64,000 nt of DNA from Augochlora pura (lineage: Eukaryota; Arthropoda; Insecta; Hymenoptera; Halictidae): positions 3,286,001 to 3,350,000 of the forward strand of contig NC_135773.1 of the NCBI RefSeq assembly GCF_028453695.1, given 5' to 3'. Each line of letters opens with the position of its first letter. Positions within the stretch are counted from its first letter, which is position 1. The notes beneath the pieces were generated by a model. It had not been told where the DNA came from and ran no database searches. It was given only the letters and a program-made list of their open reading frames with translations. Positions 1 through 13,100 of the stretch are shown here, piece after piece. Position numbers and translations under genes: made by a program.

Positions 1-857
1 TAAAATTTATTCTCTTGGAAATATATTATAGTTTAATGGAAACAAATTTTTTTGAAAACGTTTGTTACAACACTGTTGTTTATATTGTCTGCACGAAATT
101 AATAAAATGTCGAATATGCTAGACTAGAATATACGAGAGAATATTATTTACGAATTAACGAAATGATATGAAATATAGAAGCGTATCACATTTATATTCG
201 CAATATTAAATAAAAAAGGAAGACTGAACTTAATTTTCCAATCTTTTCCTAGCTTCTATCGCTGCTAAAATTATTTCATCTGACTTAAGTTTCTAACAAT
301 TTACCTTTAACAGTATCGATAAGCATCGGTCGTTCGAAAAGCTTTATCCTTTCACAAGAAACTAGAAAAACGCTCAAACATTTTTTCAATAAAAAAAATC
401 TCTGATGAGCAATCCATATACAACAATAAAATCTTATTTCCTGTTAAACTGAACTAATAACTTTCACCTACATCAAATCGTATATGATCTCACACCGTTA
501 GCCTAGAAAGCGGTTTGGTACAGCTTGTAATAGCAATCCCTGTCCCCGTTAATACGTTCGAGATGAATTCCGCGAAGGTCCGGCGAAGAGTATGCAAATC
601 GAGGGACAAGATTTCGAAAGCGTGGCGCAGTTACACAGTCGCACCGTTTCAGTTGCAAATTGTTGGACGAGCGTAGTCGCAGCCGTTGACATCGTGCGCG
701 GCGATGCGCCCGGGAGCGGAGAGACGAACGAGTGTGTATCCTCTGTTTACCTTTACTTCCTGCTGGTCCTACGGTGCTTGGACACCGGACGGTAAATCCG
801 TCGGCATAACTTGCACGGTGTCCGGCTACACACCCCGATCGGGACTATACATATATA
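1..857. other. No gene seen
   Basis: AT-rich up to about 540, then a GC-rich stretch (590-850) with short chance frames. It should lie in the CFAP58 intron following exon 7, if that gene continues to the left. Confidence 0.6.
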
Positions 858-859
858 TA

Positions 860-1426
860 AAGGGTGTCCCAAAATTAACGCAAGATTCGAATTTCGCGCC
901 ATTTGTGCGGTAAAGTGTTGCCAACCAAAAAAAAAAAATATACAGAATGACAGCTGACAGTTCAGGGTTATTAAAGATGGAGGGCTACACAAAAGAACAA
1001 CGCATTTTTATTGTTGAGGAATATTTTGCAAAGAATTAAAGTTTGGCAGCAACAGAACGTTTCCCGTTTTGGTGATCAGAATTGGCCGCCCAGATCATGC
1101 GATTCAACGCCGTTAGATTTTTTTCTTTGGGGTTTTTTGAAGTCTAAGGTTTATGTCAACAAGCCCACGACCACCCGGGCCTTGAAGGAAGAAATTGAGC
1201 GCTGTATCAACGAAATTCAGCCACATTTATGCAAAACAATCATGGAAAATTTCAACAAAAGAGTGTATACGTGCCAGCAAAGCTTGGAGGCCATTTACCC
1301 GATATGCTATTCCATACATAACCCTATACTGTATACTATATAAATCAATCAAAAATTTACAATTTTTAATTATAAATCTGTGTTTTCTATCCAAATTACT
1401 TCTTGCGTGACTTTTGGGACACCCTT
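860..1426 (+). mobile_element. Internally deleted mariner-like element, 567 bp
   Basis: The left terminus AAGGGTGTCCCAAAATTAAC and the complement of the right terminus, AAGGGTGTCCCAAAAGTCAC, match at 17 of 20 bases; both continue GCAAGA. TA target duplications lie at 858-859 and 1427-1428. Length is well under the roughly 1.3 kb of an intact mariner, and only the two ends of the transposase remain. Tc1/mariner superfamily by TIR, TA duplication and protein remnants. Confidence 0.88.
977..1343 (+). pseudogene. Mariner-like transposase remnant
   Basis: Two pieces of a transposase. First, an ATG at 977 opens MEGYTKEQRIFIVEEYF, resembling the N-terminal helix-turn-helix start of insect mariner-type transposases, and stops at 1037-1039. 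Second, an overlapping frame to 1343 carries the C-terminal piece with FGDQNWPPRSCDSTPLDFFL and WGFLKSKVY. This is the region around the third catalytic aspartate (PLD). The middle, with the first two catalytic acidic residues, is deleted, so the element cannot encode an active enzyme. Confidence 0.85.
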
Positions 1427-1428
1427 TA

Positions 1429-3730
1429 CATATATATACACACACTCCGTGATACCGTAACAATGGAATGCGCGAAGCATCGCCAGGCTGCGCGCGTCGG
1501 CTCGGCGAACTTTCAACAGCCGTGCCCCGTTTAACGCGCTTGTTCTTTAGGATTATCCGGACAGCTCGCTGCATAGATTTTCGGATGAAAAGTTGTACGC
1601 GTGTGGATCCTTTCGTGGCCGCCGCGCGAAACATTGAATTCCGTGTCAGACGATTTTAGAGATACGAAATTCCTTTCAGAATTTCGAAACGCGAAAATAT
1701 AGTCGCAATTAGCGCTCCGTGTTTGGAACAGATTCTGCGGAGAGTTGCTGTTTCTAAACTAGTAGGATTAGTTTCATTTATTCGATACGGTTTTAGATTG
1801 TTTAATTTGTTAAACGATGGAAATATTGTTTTTATTCTTAGCGTTTATCGATTGTAAATCTTGGTTGAAACGAACCCATACTCTAAATACTGTAGAATTA
1901 ATTTATCGTGATTCTAATGTCGTAATGTAAAATTGTATTGAGTAATTATTGTAATAATATGTTGCAATACCGTGGAAAAAATTAAAGTAGAATGGAAGCG
2001 AAGTAGCAGAGATAATTTATTAAAATTAGAAATATTCTAAAAAAGGACAGAGAACAGTATAATATAAAATCAAATATAAATTTCTAAATTTTCCAAAAAT
2101 ATAAATCTCTAAAAACATTTGAAAAATTTTTAAATATTGTTGCATTGCTTGCAACATACTAAGGGAATTTTCCAATAATCCACAGCTCAATTATCATTAT
2201 TATAAACAACGATACGTGTCATCTTTCTAGGAACTTGCACTCATCGCGACAATAAAATATCTACTAGTAAATTCATAGGAATAAATACTGATATCGTCAA
2301 CTATATTACAACGTAAGCCGAACGATGTTTCAACGGCATAAACAAATGTCAATCACGTGGCGATACGTCGGGGGAATATGCTATCCGTCAGAGTTCCTCG
2401 ATCATAGGCGGCAGAAACCATTTGGGTGGCTTCAGTCACGGTTCCCCCAAGATTGAATGCAAATAGCATGCACTACGGAATATGCATTTCGCCGGATGAC
2501 GTCACACACCGCCGGATTCGTAAGATAATGTCACGGAATTTTCGTGCCGACAATAATCGGTATTTATTTTAACCATAATCGCAACGCTACGAAACCAAGC
2601 GACCGTACATAACAATGCTTCGAAAACAATTTAGCCTAACTTTTATAGGCTAACAATTTTAGTCTAGTTCAAGTAATTGCATTGATTCTATGCAGAAGAG
2701 TATCGATTCATGATATTCTTTTTTGGAGAAGTCTCTCGTTTGAAAAGGGCAAAGGGAAGTTCACAAAGCTCGTCGAACAAATTGATACAAAACATAAAGG
2801 TCCTCCCGCGACCATACGAGATCTCATTTCAACCAGTTTCCGTACTGTCCTACTTGCCCGAACAAACACCGCTTCCCTGGTCTGACCGCATACGAACCTA
2901 TTCCACTTACACGCTCGCGTGCAGTCCCTACTGCACTTCTCTGTGACCACATATATCGCCAACTTACGCGCATCCGTATGCTGCAGGGTTTATTCTCTAG
3001 CTCGCTGTACGTTGATACCATCGAATAATTATTATCGCTAAACAACTTTCTACGGATTTTCTCTGTATTACATGTTATTGTCTGTAATATGTTATTTAAA
3101 TGAAAATTATATCTTTCTGACTATTTTTGGTATCGAAACGAAATCTATTTAAATTCTGTTTAAAAACGAGATATATAGTATAGTATAACCTATTATAATC
3201 TATTATTTAGAATGTAATCTATTTAAATTCTATTGAAAAAGGAGATATATTATTTTATAAGGAGTAAATTATAATGCAGATTATAATCTTTACAGAAAGA
3301 TCAAATCGCTTAACAAAGCTTATGTAACCCTTTCAATTGTCCTTTCACCGTACAAGCTATACGTAAAATATATAGGATATATACTTTAGTAAATATGTAT
3401 CTGCTGTGCGTGTACTATATGACCTAATATAGTACACGCGTGCAAGATCTAACCTAAATGCCTTCTGACTGGAAATGCTGATATTAAATAAATTAATAAA
3501 GAAAGAATAAAATATATACATTTCGTATACAATGCGTATAACATAATAAATATTAAACTGGAAGAATTGAATTAAACCAGACGATAAAATTAATTCAAAT
3601 AACAAATATATATATGTGTGTAAATAGAGACATGTTCACTGCATAAAAAGGCACAGGCAAATCAGCGTAATAATAAACTATTAAAGCACCGTATCTGCTC
3701 GAAAATGAATTACCAAGAACGTATACTCGC
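1429..3730. other. No exon recognised; AT-rich, some palindromes
   Basis: Likely CFAP58 intron 7. It holds a 73-bp degenerate duplication (3141-3255) and a perfect 13-bp inverted repeat (3408-3439). A stretch at 2457-2517 carries ATGCAAAT, TGACGTCA and two GCCGGAT copies. I see no coiled-coil exon on the minus strand. Confidence 0.6.
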
Positions 3731-4142
3731 CTGACGCGCCAAATCCTGCGCCACCAAGCTGTGCTTGTCCCTCTCCTTCTCCATCATGGACATCTGCTTC
3801 TGCACATTGTTGATGTCCTGCACGACCGCGTCGAGCTCGTGCTCGATCTTCCGTTTGCTGTACTCGCACACGGTGATCTCGTGGTTCTGCTGCTTAATTT
3901 GATCGCCCATGTTCTCCTTGGTCCGCGCCAGAATGTTTTTCTCCCGTAACAGCACCTCGACCTGTTGCTGCTTATCGATCAGCTGCCGCCGCAAAGTAAA
4001 CAATTCTTGCTCGCGGTTCCGCGTGGTCGCCGTCGACTGTTTCAATTGTTGCTCGACGCTCGAGCGCTCCGTCTCGAACTTCTGCGCCCGTTTCATCGCC
4101 GACTCCATGTCGGTTCTGCATCGCGTCACCTCGGGTCTCAAT
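3731..4142 (-). CDS. CFAP58: CFAP58 coding exon 7, last one seen
   Basis: 412 bp, beginning with one base that completes Arg of VNRLRPEV. It encodes KFETERSSVEQQLKQ, LLREKNILARTKENM and EKERDKHSLVAQDLARQ, collinear with vertebrate CFAP58 residues of roughly 380-470. The 3' boundary is uncertain. CAG then GCGAGT (GC donor at 3730-3729) fits the homologous break point after residue Gln. A GT donor four bases on (3726-3725) would be conventional but shifts the exon end. No following exon is recognised to the left. Confidence 0.85.
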
Positions 4143-7100
4143 CTGGCGATACCGAAATCGTTTTCAACTTGTGTGTGTGTGCTTGGTTGCGAATTGTTGC
4201 ATGTGTGCAGCGAATGGCGGACGTTCGATGCAAAATGCAACGGCTCTCGGTATTTTAAGGGAATATTTTATTGTAATGATTTTTGGTTGATTATCGTATT
4301 TGGTTGATTCAAAGTATGCTTTTTTAAAATAATTAAATGTACAGATTGAAATTTGTTGTTCGTTGGTACGAGGTGATTGATGTGAACGGTGTTTTAAGCA
4401 CGCGATTGATACTAAGTAAACTGTGGATTTTATGGCGAAGGTATAAAATATAAAAGAAAATAATATAGTAGTATAAATAGTACAATAATAATAGTAATAG
4501 TAATAATAGTGATAGTGATAGTGATAGTGATAGTGATAGTGATAGTGATAGTGATAGTATAATAATAATAGTGTCAATAGTATAATACTAGAAAATATAC
4601 ACTGTTACTTAACCTCTATTTCGTACAATTTTTACTCTGTACAAAGATCCGCAGACGAAAATTAATCGACGTCGCAAACTAAATTAAAATGTCACGACAT
4701 ACCTGCTGGACTAAAACATTGAGGAACAAAAATGATTTAAAGATTGAATACCATATTTTATCATGCAAATCACTGTTAAATAATACAGCATTCTGTCAAT
4801 ACGGTGCACGAAAGTTCCAAATAATATGGCGCTTTTATCAACGACACGCAATCGCGCATATTTTCTCCGACTTTCGGGACCTCGAGAAATAATACGACGA
4901 TTTGCATAGCAATTACAAGGCACGCAAGCATCGACGCATTGCAACGCAAAATCGAATGGAAAATAAATTTCGTCTCCTGACTCTCCCTTCCGCCGATCGC
5001 GGCAACGCTTCGAACACAATTCACCGAACGGCCCAGTCGGAATAACGTTTCCCGCCACGCCTCGCGCCGATACGATCCATTATATTCCCCGCCGCGTCTG
5101 TTATTTTATTAGTGGAAATTGAAACGGCGACGTTGATATAGGTTCTTCGTCGCGGATCGTTGTTTTGGAAGCCGAAAACGAACGCTTAATTAAAGCCGGC
5201 CCCGGTCGAGCGCCATTCGCCGCGCGGCCCACTTGCGCGATAAAACGGCGGACCGACGGACCTAAGTCTCTTTTAATGGAAGACACTCGCGGCACGATGC
5301 CGCAATTAATTTTTTCATTTTTGTCTTCTGCCAGTAATTACGGGAGAATAGAATTTAAAAAATCTCGGCCATTCGTTCGTTTCACTTGGAAATTGCAGCA
5401 TTATATTCTTAGCTTTTTATGTAAAAATTTCTTCGATTTTCTATTCAGATATCTTTTTATCAGAAGTTTTTTAACAATTAAAATGTGTGTAGATTTCAGC
5501 GAAATTATAATTGAGAACGTTATAGACTGCGAATCTTTGTAATAAATAAAAATATTGCGAGACGATCGTGAGAAAACGAGTTGAAAGAAAAATGAATTAT
5601 TTCTGTCGATATTTTTAATAAATGGAAATATTAAATTTATATTATTAGAATTTCTCGCTTTAGATACTATTATTATTGTTAATATTATTTTTGCCATAAG
5701 TCTATAAAATCAGCAGTCAGGTAATAAAATTAACGAGTAGACTGCCGATTTTTCTGTAAAAATTATTCTTAATTCCTGAACCAACATAAATATTTGCTTC
5801 TTAATTATTTAAATAAGTTTAAAAATAACGCAACGATATTTTTAAGTACTTGATATAACTTTACTGTACCACATTTGTCCACTAAATATTATCAGAAGCG
5901 CATAAACTCGAAAATCTGCCAACGAGTCTACTCGTTAATGAAATTATATTAATAATTATGTCTAAATATTATCGTAAAAAAACGTCTCGTATCGAATTCA
6001 GTTGCGTAAAAATTACACGAAGATTTACTAAAGATTAACTAAATACTTACCTAAAGATTAAAACATAAAGATAAACTATTGCGACAAATTTTAACTAAGG
6101 ATTAACTAAATATTTACCTAAAGAATAAAACATAAAGATTAACCATTGCGACAGATTTTAATGAACAATTTTCACCGGCTGAATGAATCGAGCCTGAACC
6201 ATTACCTGTTTACCATTTGTTTAACTTCCTTGAGCTGCTTCTCCTTGTCCGCGACTTCCTTCTCCATGTTCTCGACTTGCCCGGTCACATTGTCGTAGTC
6301 CGTCTGCAGGTTCATTCTCCTCACCATCAGCTTGTTCATCTCCTTCTGCGCTTTGTCCGCGGCTATTTTCTGGTCCTTCACCAAACTTTCGAGGGTCGCG
6401 ATGTTGGCGTTCGCAGCTGCTATGGATGCGTGCGCCGCCTAGAGAAACGGGAACAACTGTCACGATGTTGATTAAAGTGCTTGGATTGTTACGGGTAAAC
6501 TGTGGATCTTCATGCATTTCATTAAAAATGTTACCTTTAAATCTTTAACTATATTACCTTTAAATCTAACCATATTACCTTCAAATCTAACTATATTACC
6601 TTTAAATCTAACTATATTACCTTTAAATCTTTAATTACTTAGCTGCGTCGATGTATTTTAAAAATAAATTTTGTTACGCGTTTTATCGATCTAAGCGTAG
6701 CTTTTTTGATAATTGCTATAGAATTATTCTAAAATATCAATTTTTATTAATATTATTAATATCATTATTCTAAAATATTAATATTTTAAAATATGAATTT
6801 TTATCCTAGACAATAATATAACCTCAAATTATAAAGAAATTGCAAGAAAATGTAGTTTATAGTTTTGTGTATCTAAAATGAATTAATAGCGAATTGTTTT
6901 ATACTGTAAACTAGAATGAAAATTGTTGTTAAGCAAATAAATGTCGCACTTTAAGTTTGTACAAACTAAACGACTAAAAAGAGTTCAACCGAATGAATAA
7001 TAATAAAATAAACACTTACTGAAAACAATCTGAATAATGGCCAACTCTAACCTATAACTACGTCCTAAATTGTTAAAATGCCCTCAATTGTTTAAACTAA

Positions 7101-10100
7101 TAAATACTACGGTACACATCCACTACCTCATTCCGATTACCTTAATCGCACGATTTTTATATCACGAGACTTTCCTTTGAATTAAAATTTAATTTGTTAA
7201 ATGTTTCCCACGTGTTCAAAGAGCCCTTTCGTAAAACAGACATCCCGTATTTTATCCGACATCTAACCTTTCGATGTAATCGTTACGGCTCGTGGCAAAT
7301 AATCGAAGGCTCGTACGGACGTAGTGAAAACTCGGGCGCAATTCGATTTTCCGCGAAAGTTTCGAATTTCTCGGAGGTATTGTGCTCGCGGCACGCATTG
7401 TTCCTCTATTTTCTGCAAAGATCCAATGCCGCCCCGCGGACCTAAATTGCTCGAATTCGAATCTGCGAGCCGCCGCCGCGTTTCCACAATGCATCGCTCC
7501 CTGTTTGTTTGTTCGTTTGTTTGTTTTGCAAATTGTGAAATTCGGTGAGCATCCTACGCGACTACAATGAAACTACCCGATGTAATAAAACCGAGCTTTG
7601 GACGCGATTTACCGTTGCCCCGGCTGTTAGTCGAAAGGGGTGGCTTGCTAAAACGCTGTCGCGAATGTTTTATCGTGAATCCGTAATTTACGGATTAGCA
7701 CAAATTCGTGTGGCAAAGCAATTTTGCCTTGGTTTTCCCAATATTACGTTGTATTACATATAATAAAAAAATTATTGTAATATTGTAATTATAATATAAG
7801 AAGTAATATTATTATTATTATTATTATTATTATGATATTATAATAATAGTGTCATATATTTCTGTAATATTGAATATGCAATGAAAAAGCTGTCACGAAT
7901 GTTTTACCATGAATCATAATGTACAGATTCGTATAGCAATTTTGCCTTGGTTTTCCCAATATTACATTATATTATATATGATTAAAAAATTATTATAATC
8001 TAATAATAATATTATTATATATTTCTGCAATATTGTATATATAATAAAAAAGCTATCACAAACATTTCACCATGAACCATAACATACAAATTAGCCCAAA
8101 TTACTATAGCAATTTATTCTAACCTCTAAATTAAATATACACGCATAACCGTAACATAACCTCGACGTTACCTCCATCCCCCAGCTAATTAAAAAATAAA
8201 GAACCATGCTCCGAGCAGTTCATCCGTTTCCACGAATCATCTGAGTTCGAGGATCTGAATTCTGCAGCCGAGAAGTCATTTCCGGCTCGATTGCACCGCG
8301 AATTAATCTGCTCGGCCAATCGCCGCGGCGTCCGCGAGCTCCAACTAAAACTTATTTATGAAACCCCTTACCTCCAGATCGCTCGTCCTCACGGCAAGCT
8401 CCTCCTGCAGGGTGTTCGTCTCGTCGTCCGCCCTCATCTTCGCCCTACGCTCCTTCGAGATCTCGTTCAGCTGCGTCTCGATCGTCTCCCGCAACTCGTC
8501 GATCTGCTGCTCGAAGTCCGCGTTCCTCTTCTCGAGCTCGACCGTGTACGAGGACGTGTTCTTCAACCGCTGTCTAAGAGCGTCCACCTCGCTCAACAGC
8601 TTCTCCTTCTCCTTCATCAGGTTCTCCTTCTGCTTGCTCGCGGTCACGCTGCGCATTTCGATGAATTATTTGATTTGCGGCCGATCCGGGAAACAAAGAA
8701 AATTAATTGCGCGAATCCGAGGGGTTTTTGGGCGATGTAGGAGTATGGGACGATCGAAGGGTGATCGAGGGATGATTAACCCCTTGCACTATCGCTCCTT
8801 CCATGCTGTAACGATTAGCACTTATTCATACTTAATAATGTTCCTAATAGGATCAGACGTTAAGTAAAGTTCTGTAAAAAAAGTTCTGTTAACTATTTTA
8901 TAAAAAAAAGAAATTCTTATCAATTATTTGGACAATCTTTTTCGTCAATTTATCCTAAATACATGAACGATCGAGATATACATACAGTACAAGGAGAAGA
9001 AACACTAACTTCTCTATAAAAGAAAATTTCTCTAAAAAGATTTCTCTGCTGCAATGTGATAACCAACATCATGTATTGTATTTTCTGGTACAAAGTAATT
9101 GTTTTCATTGAATTTCAACGTAACATCTGCAGAAACAGTCATTTCACCAGCTGAAATGTCGTTTTCATAGATAATCATATTTCGAGAAGAATAGAGAAAG
9201 AAACAAGAAGTCTTCAAACTCAAAAAGTCCTTTAAAAATATAAACAATATAAATAACAAGCGCGAATAAGTGCAAATATTAAACTGTGTTAAAATGGTAA
9301 TCCAGCTTATGGCACGTTTGCTGCGCACACGTTCGGTTTGCCCGTTTAAAACAGCGAGTTGCGCATCGCAACGCATCTGAATTTTTAAGAGTCCGCCGTC
9401 TCGTCAAAGCACCGGGGTTCGCTACTTATTCAAAACGCATATTTAACGTGTCCCCCCCTCTTACAGTTCGCATCAGCTGACGTGAAAGGCCCTATAAGCC
9501 GTGCATAGGAAATGCAGAAAATTTCGCTGAAAGCACCGCATCGATTTTAGCGGCGCCGCGGTGTTTCGCGCGACGCGACTCAAAAAGTGGATGTTGCATA
9601 AAGAAGTTGAAATCGCGCGAATTCATCCTTTAAACCTATATCCGGAAGATCCGAGAATAAATCCTGGCTGAAGAAGAATCGAGGCGACGCACGGATTACG
9701 TATGCGCATATTTAAATTTCTTGAAAGAAAACAGGGCTTAAATTGGGAATTTAGGTGATATTGTTATACAAAATTAATGGAGAAGGGTAAATTTATGTTA
9801 TTCTGTGTAAATAAAAATTGAAGAGTTATTTTGCTGTAATTAGAAGATAGCTAGAGTTGTGGATAAATTGCATAAAGCAAGGAGAAGCAGTTAAAATGTA
9901 TAGTTTGTGTTACGTTTAGCTAACCAAGAGTTACAGTTAATATTAAACAAAATACTAATATAATATACTAGATATAAATAACTAAAATATTAGCGTAAAA
10001 ACTAATATAAAACTAACTGCTAATATAATATACTACACAGAAATAACTAGAATATTAATATAAAAACTAATACAAAACTAAATATAAATAACTGAATACT

Positions 10101-13100
10101 AGTATAACAAATAATATAAAACAATACCAGTATAATATACTAAATAAAAATAACTAAATACTGATATGAAAACTAATATAAGAAAATACTAATATAATGT
10201 ACTAAATACAATGTAAAAATAAATACATTCCTCAAACACAGATACAAAACAAAAATACAATAATTTATTATAAAAGCAACCATTAAAGGACAATCTGCGA
10301 TAAATATCACCTTCGACTAGTATCCACTTGGTATATAGTCGCATCAAGCGTTCAAAAATAAGAGCAAAGAGAGACCAAGAACAGATGCGAAGCAAAGAAC
10401 AGAGATTGTAGCTAGGACGGAGTAGAATACGCTATAGTATTAATGCGATTACAAAGGTGGTTGTCGGTGGTCGGTCCGTTAGCGGTATATTTTAGGAATT
10501 TTGCGAGCATGATGCAGGAAAGTTGAAGGCCCTTCTCTAGCGGCCCTCTGTGGCTGGAAGACCGAGAGGGGAAACGAAGCACAACATCTTTATGAGCTAC
10601 TATGCCACAAGCTATATACGATCATGTTAGAACGGAATTGCGGGCCGATCGTGTTGACTGAACGGAGACCGTCGGTCTATCGGGCGCACGCTTCTCTCCT
10701 CCGGGGATTAGACTCGACATCCTTGTAGCCTCAATGCGATCACGATGTATACACACGAATGGGCGTCCCGATGACGACGTCGTTTACCCTGATAACGGAA
10801 GAACGTCGTGTACAGACTGACACGATTTAGAGCACGACGAGATATTCTTCGCCGAACATCTCTGCCATCGCGCTTACTCGCGAGCGCGATCGCGCCGTTC
10901 CGGCCGAGTGCCAGCCGACAACAATTGCAATTAAATGAGAGACGAAATTTACTGGTTAATTGCAGATGTCGTATAGGTTAGTTCCTTCTGCGATTAATTA
11001 ATTTTTCTGTTATCGATAGAATGAGAATGTCAACAAATAATACAATAGCTCCTTTCGGTGAAATGGTTGACAGCTTTGTATAATTAGTAATATTATTGGA
11101 AAATTTTCTGAACAATTTTTAACACGTAGACGTGAGTAATTTGTACACGTTGTAGATGTGATTAATTAAAATCTGTGTAATATTCCTATGTTACGAATAT
11201 AATATAGAGTATATGTAAATGACATAAAGAATAGATATTTCTTATTTTACACTCTGATTATAGTCAACACTGAAAGGGTTAATTTTCCTAGCTTGTCACT
11301 TTAATGTTTCGTAACGCGAATAAATATGTACTGAATAGATTAAAAATAGATTAAATAAATATTATTAAATTAATTGATTAAATAATATAGATACATCCGC
11401 TGATCTCGCGACGTGATATTCAATATTTTTTAATACGTTTGAAAATAATCGACGCGATGATAAAACTGTTTCTTGCAAAATATCAGCGCGGTTGCTCGGT
11501 GCCGCTGTTAAACACTGAAACAATAGTTTTTAAAAAAAGCTGCCCGCATATTATCCGCCGTCGATAGACTGCGATTTGCATGTCCGGCAAACATGCATGC
11601 ATGCACACGTCCGGCGAGCAGCAAACCGCCGATAACATAGAATCGAATTAATCCGAGGACCCGGACGCTTTCGATGGAAATTAAATCCGCGAACAGCTCG
11701 AAAACACGCCGCAAACACATGGCGGCCACCGTCTAAGCGACAGGGAATTGTGGCTTTGAAGGATTTCTAACGGGGGGGATCCTTGAACCGTTTGATCCGA
11801 CGCTTTCGCTAAGGGCGCGCATGCCCCCCCCCCCTCTCTCACCCTGTAATCCGTAAATATCTCGCCTGTTCGTTGCTTCGTATTTGATTAACGCGATAAA
11901 GAAGAGAACTGCGAGGTTCTCTGTGATAGTAAAGTCTTCGCCGGTTGCAGAAGAAATAATTAACTAGAGCGGTGGATACGGTTACCGTCACGTGACCAAT
12001 TGCCGTGCCTTCGATTTGTTTTTCGGCACGATTAACATTGTCACGTTGTTGTTGCATTTCTTTAGGTGGAAATAGACGAGATGGAGGGATGAGTATTCTA
12101 ATTTTTATGATTCGATCGATATGAATTATATGTCAATATAAATTTGTAAATATTAATATGTGAATGTCTAGATATTTAAATATATAAGTGTACAGGTATA
12201 TAAATATATAAGTATACAGATATATAAATATATAAGTATACAAACATATAAATATATAAGTATACAAACATATAAATTTCTGAACATCTAAATATATAAA
12301 TATAAATTAATTATGGCCGATAAGCAAACCTACACGAATACATTTGTAAGCCAATAATGAACAGAACAAACAGTGATAAAAACGTGAAAAAAAAATTGAA
12401 AATCGCTGTCCCATTTCAATCGCTGTATTACAATAATTAAAGAAATAAAGTTCAAGATACTCGGAACAAATACAAAGAATTTCTATTATACAGAGTGTCG
12501 CAAAATTATGCATCGAAGCCATCACAACTAAATCCACGATTGGGTAAATATTGTAACATTGACATAATTTATCGTACTACGATCTAAATAACAGCTGTAT
12601 TTCCCAAGTTGCGAGCTGACTTTTGAGACACCCCGTATATTCGCAAGGGAACTCACTCTTCAATGGAGGAGATCTGTCTGTTCTTTTGCTCGATTTCCTG
12701 ATTCAGTTGCGCGACATTCAGCCGCAAGTTCTCTATCATCTCCTGCGCGTTCAGCTCGCGTGTGTGAGCGGCGTCGGCCCGCTTTATCGTGTTCACCACT
12801 TCCAGTTTCAGCTTCTCGATCTCCTCGTTGTTGCCCGCGATCGTTTCCGTGTACTCCTTTACAAGAACCTTCGTGTCCTCGACCTCGGTCTGGAATTCAC
12901 AGTAACGTCGCCGAAACACAGTTGTCAAACCCTTCCGGTGGAAAACGCTACGAGCGCGAAAATTAACTACTGTCTCAGTTTAGTCGAAATTGGATTGTTT
13001 AATTATTACTAAGGCCGATTCTAAAAGGAATCGAATTTTTAGGAAATTGTTCTTTTTGTTCGCAGTGTTGATGGTAGGGTGTTTGATATGTCGGAGGGTA

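Noticed and set aside
4164..4577. Minus-strand frame with a long Tyr/His repeat
   Set aside because: Direct translation of the GATAGT microsatellite inside a CFAP58 intron.
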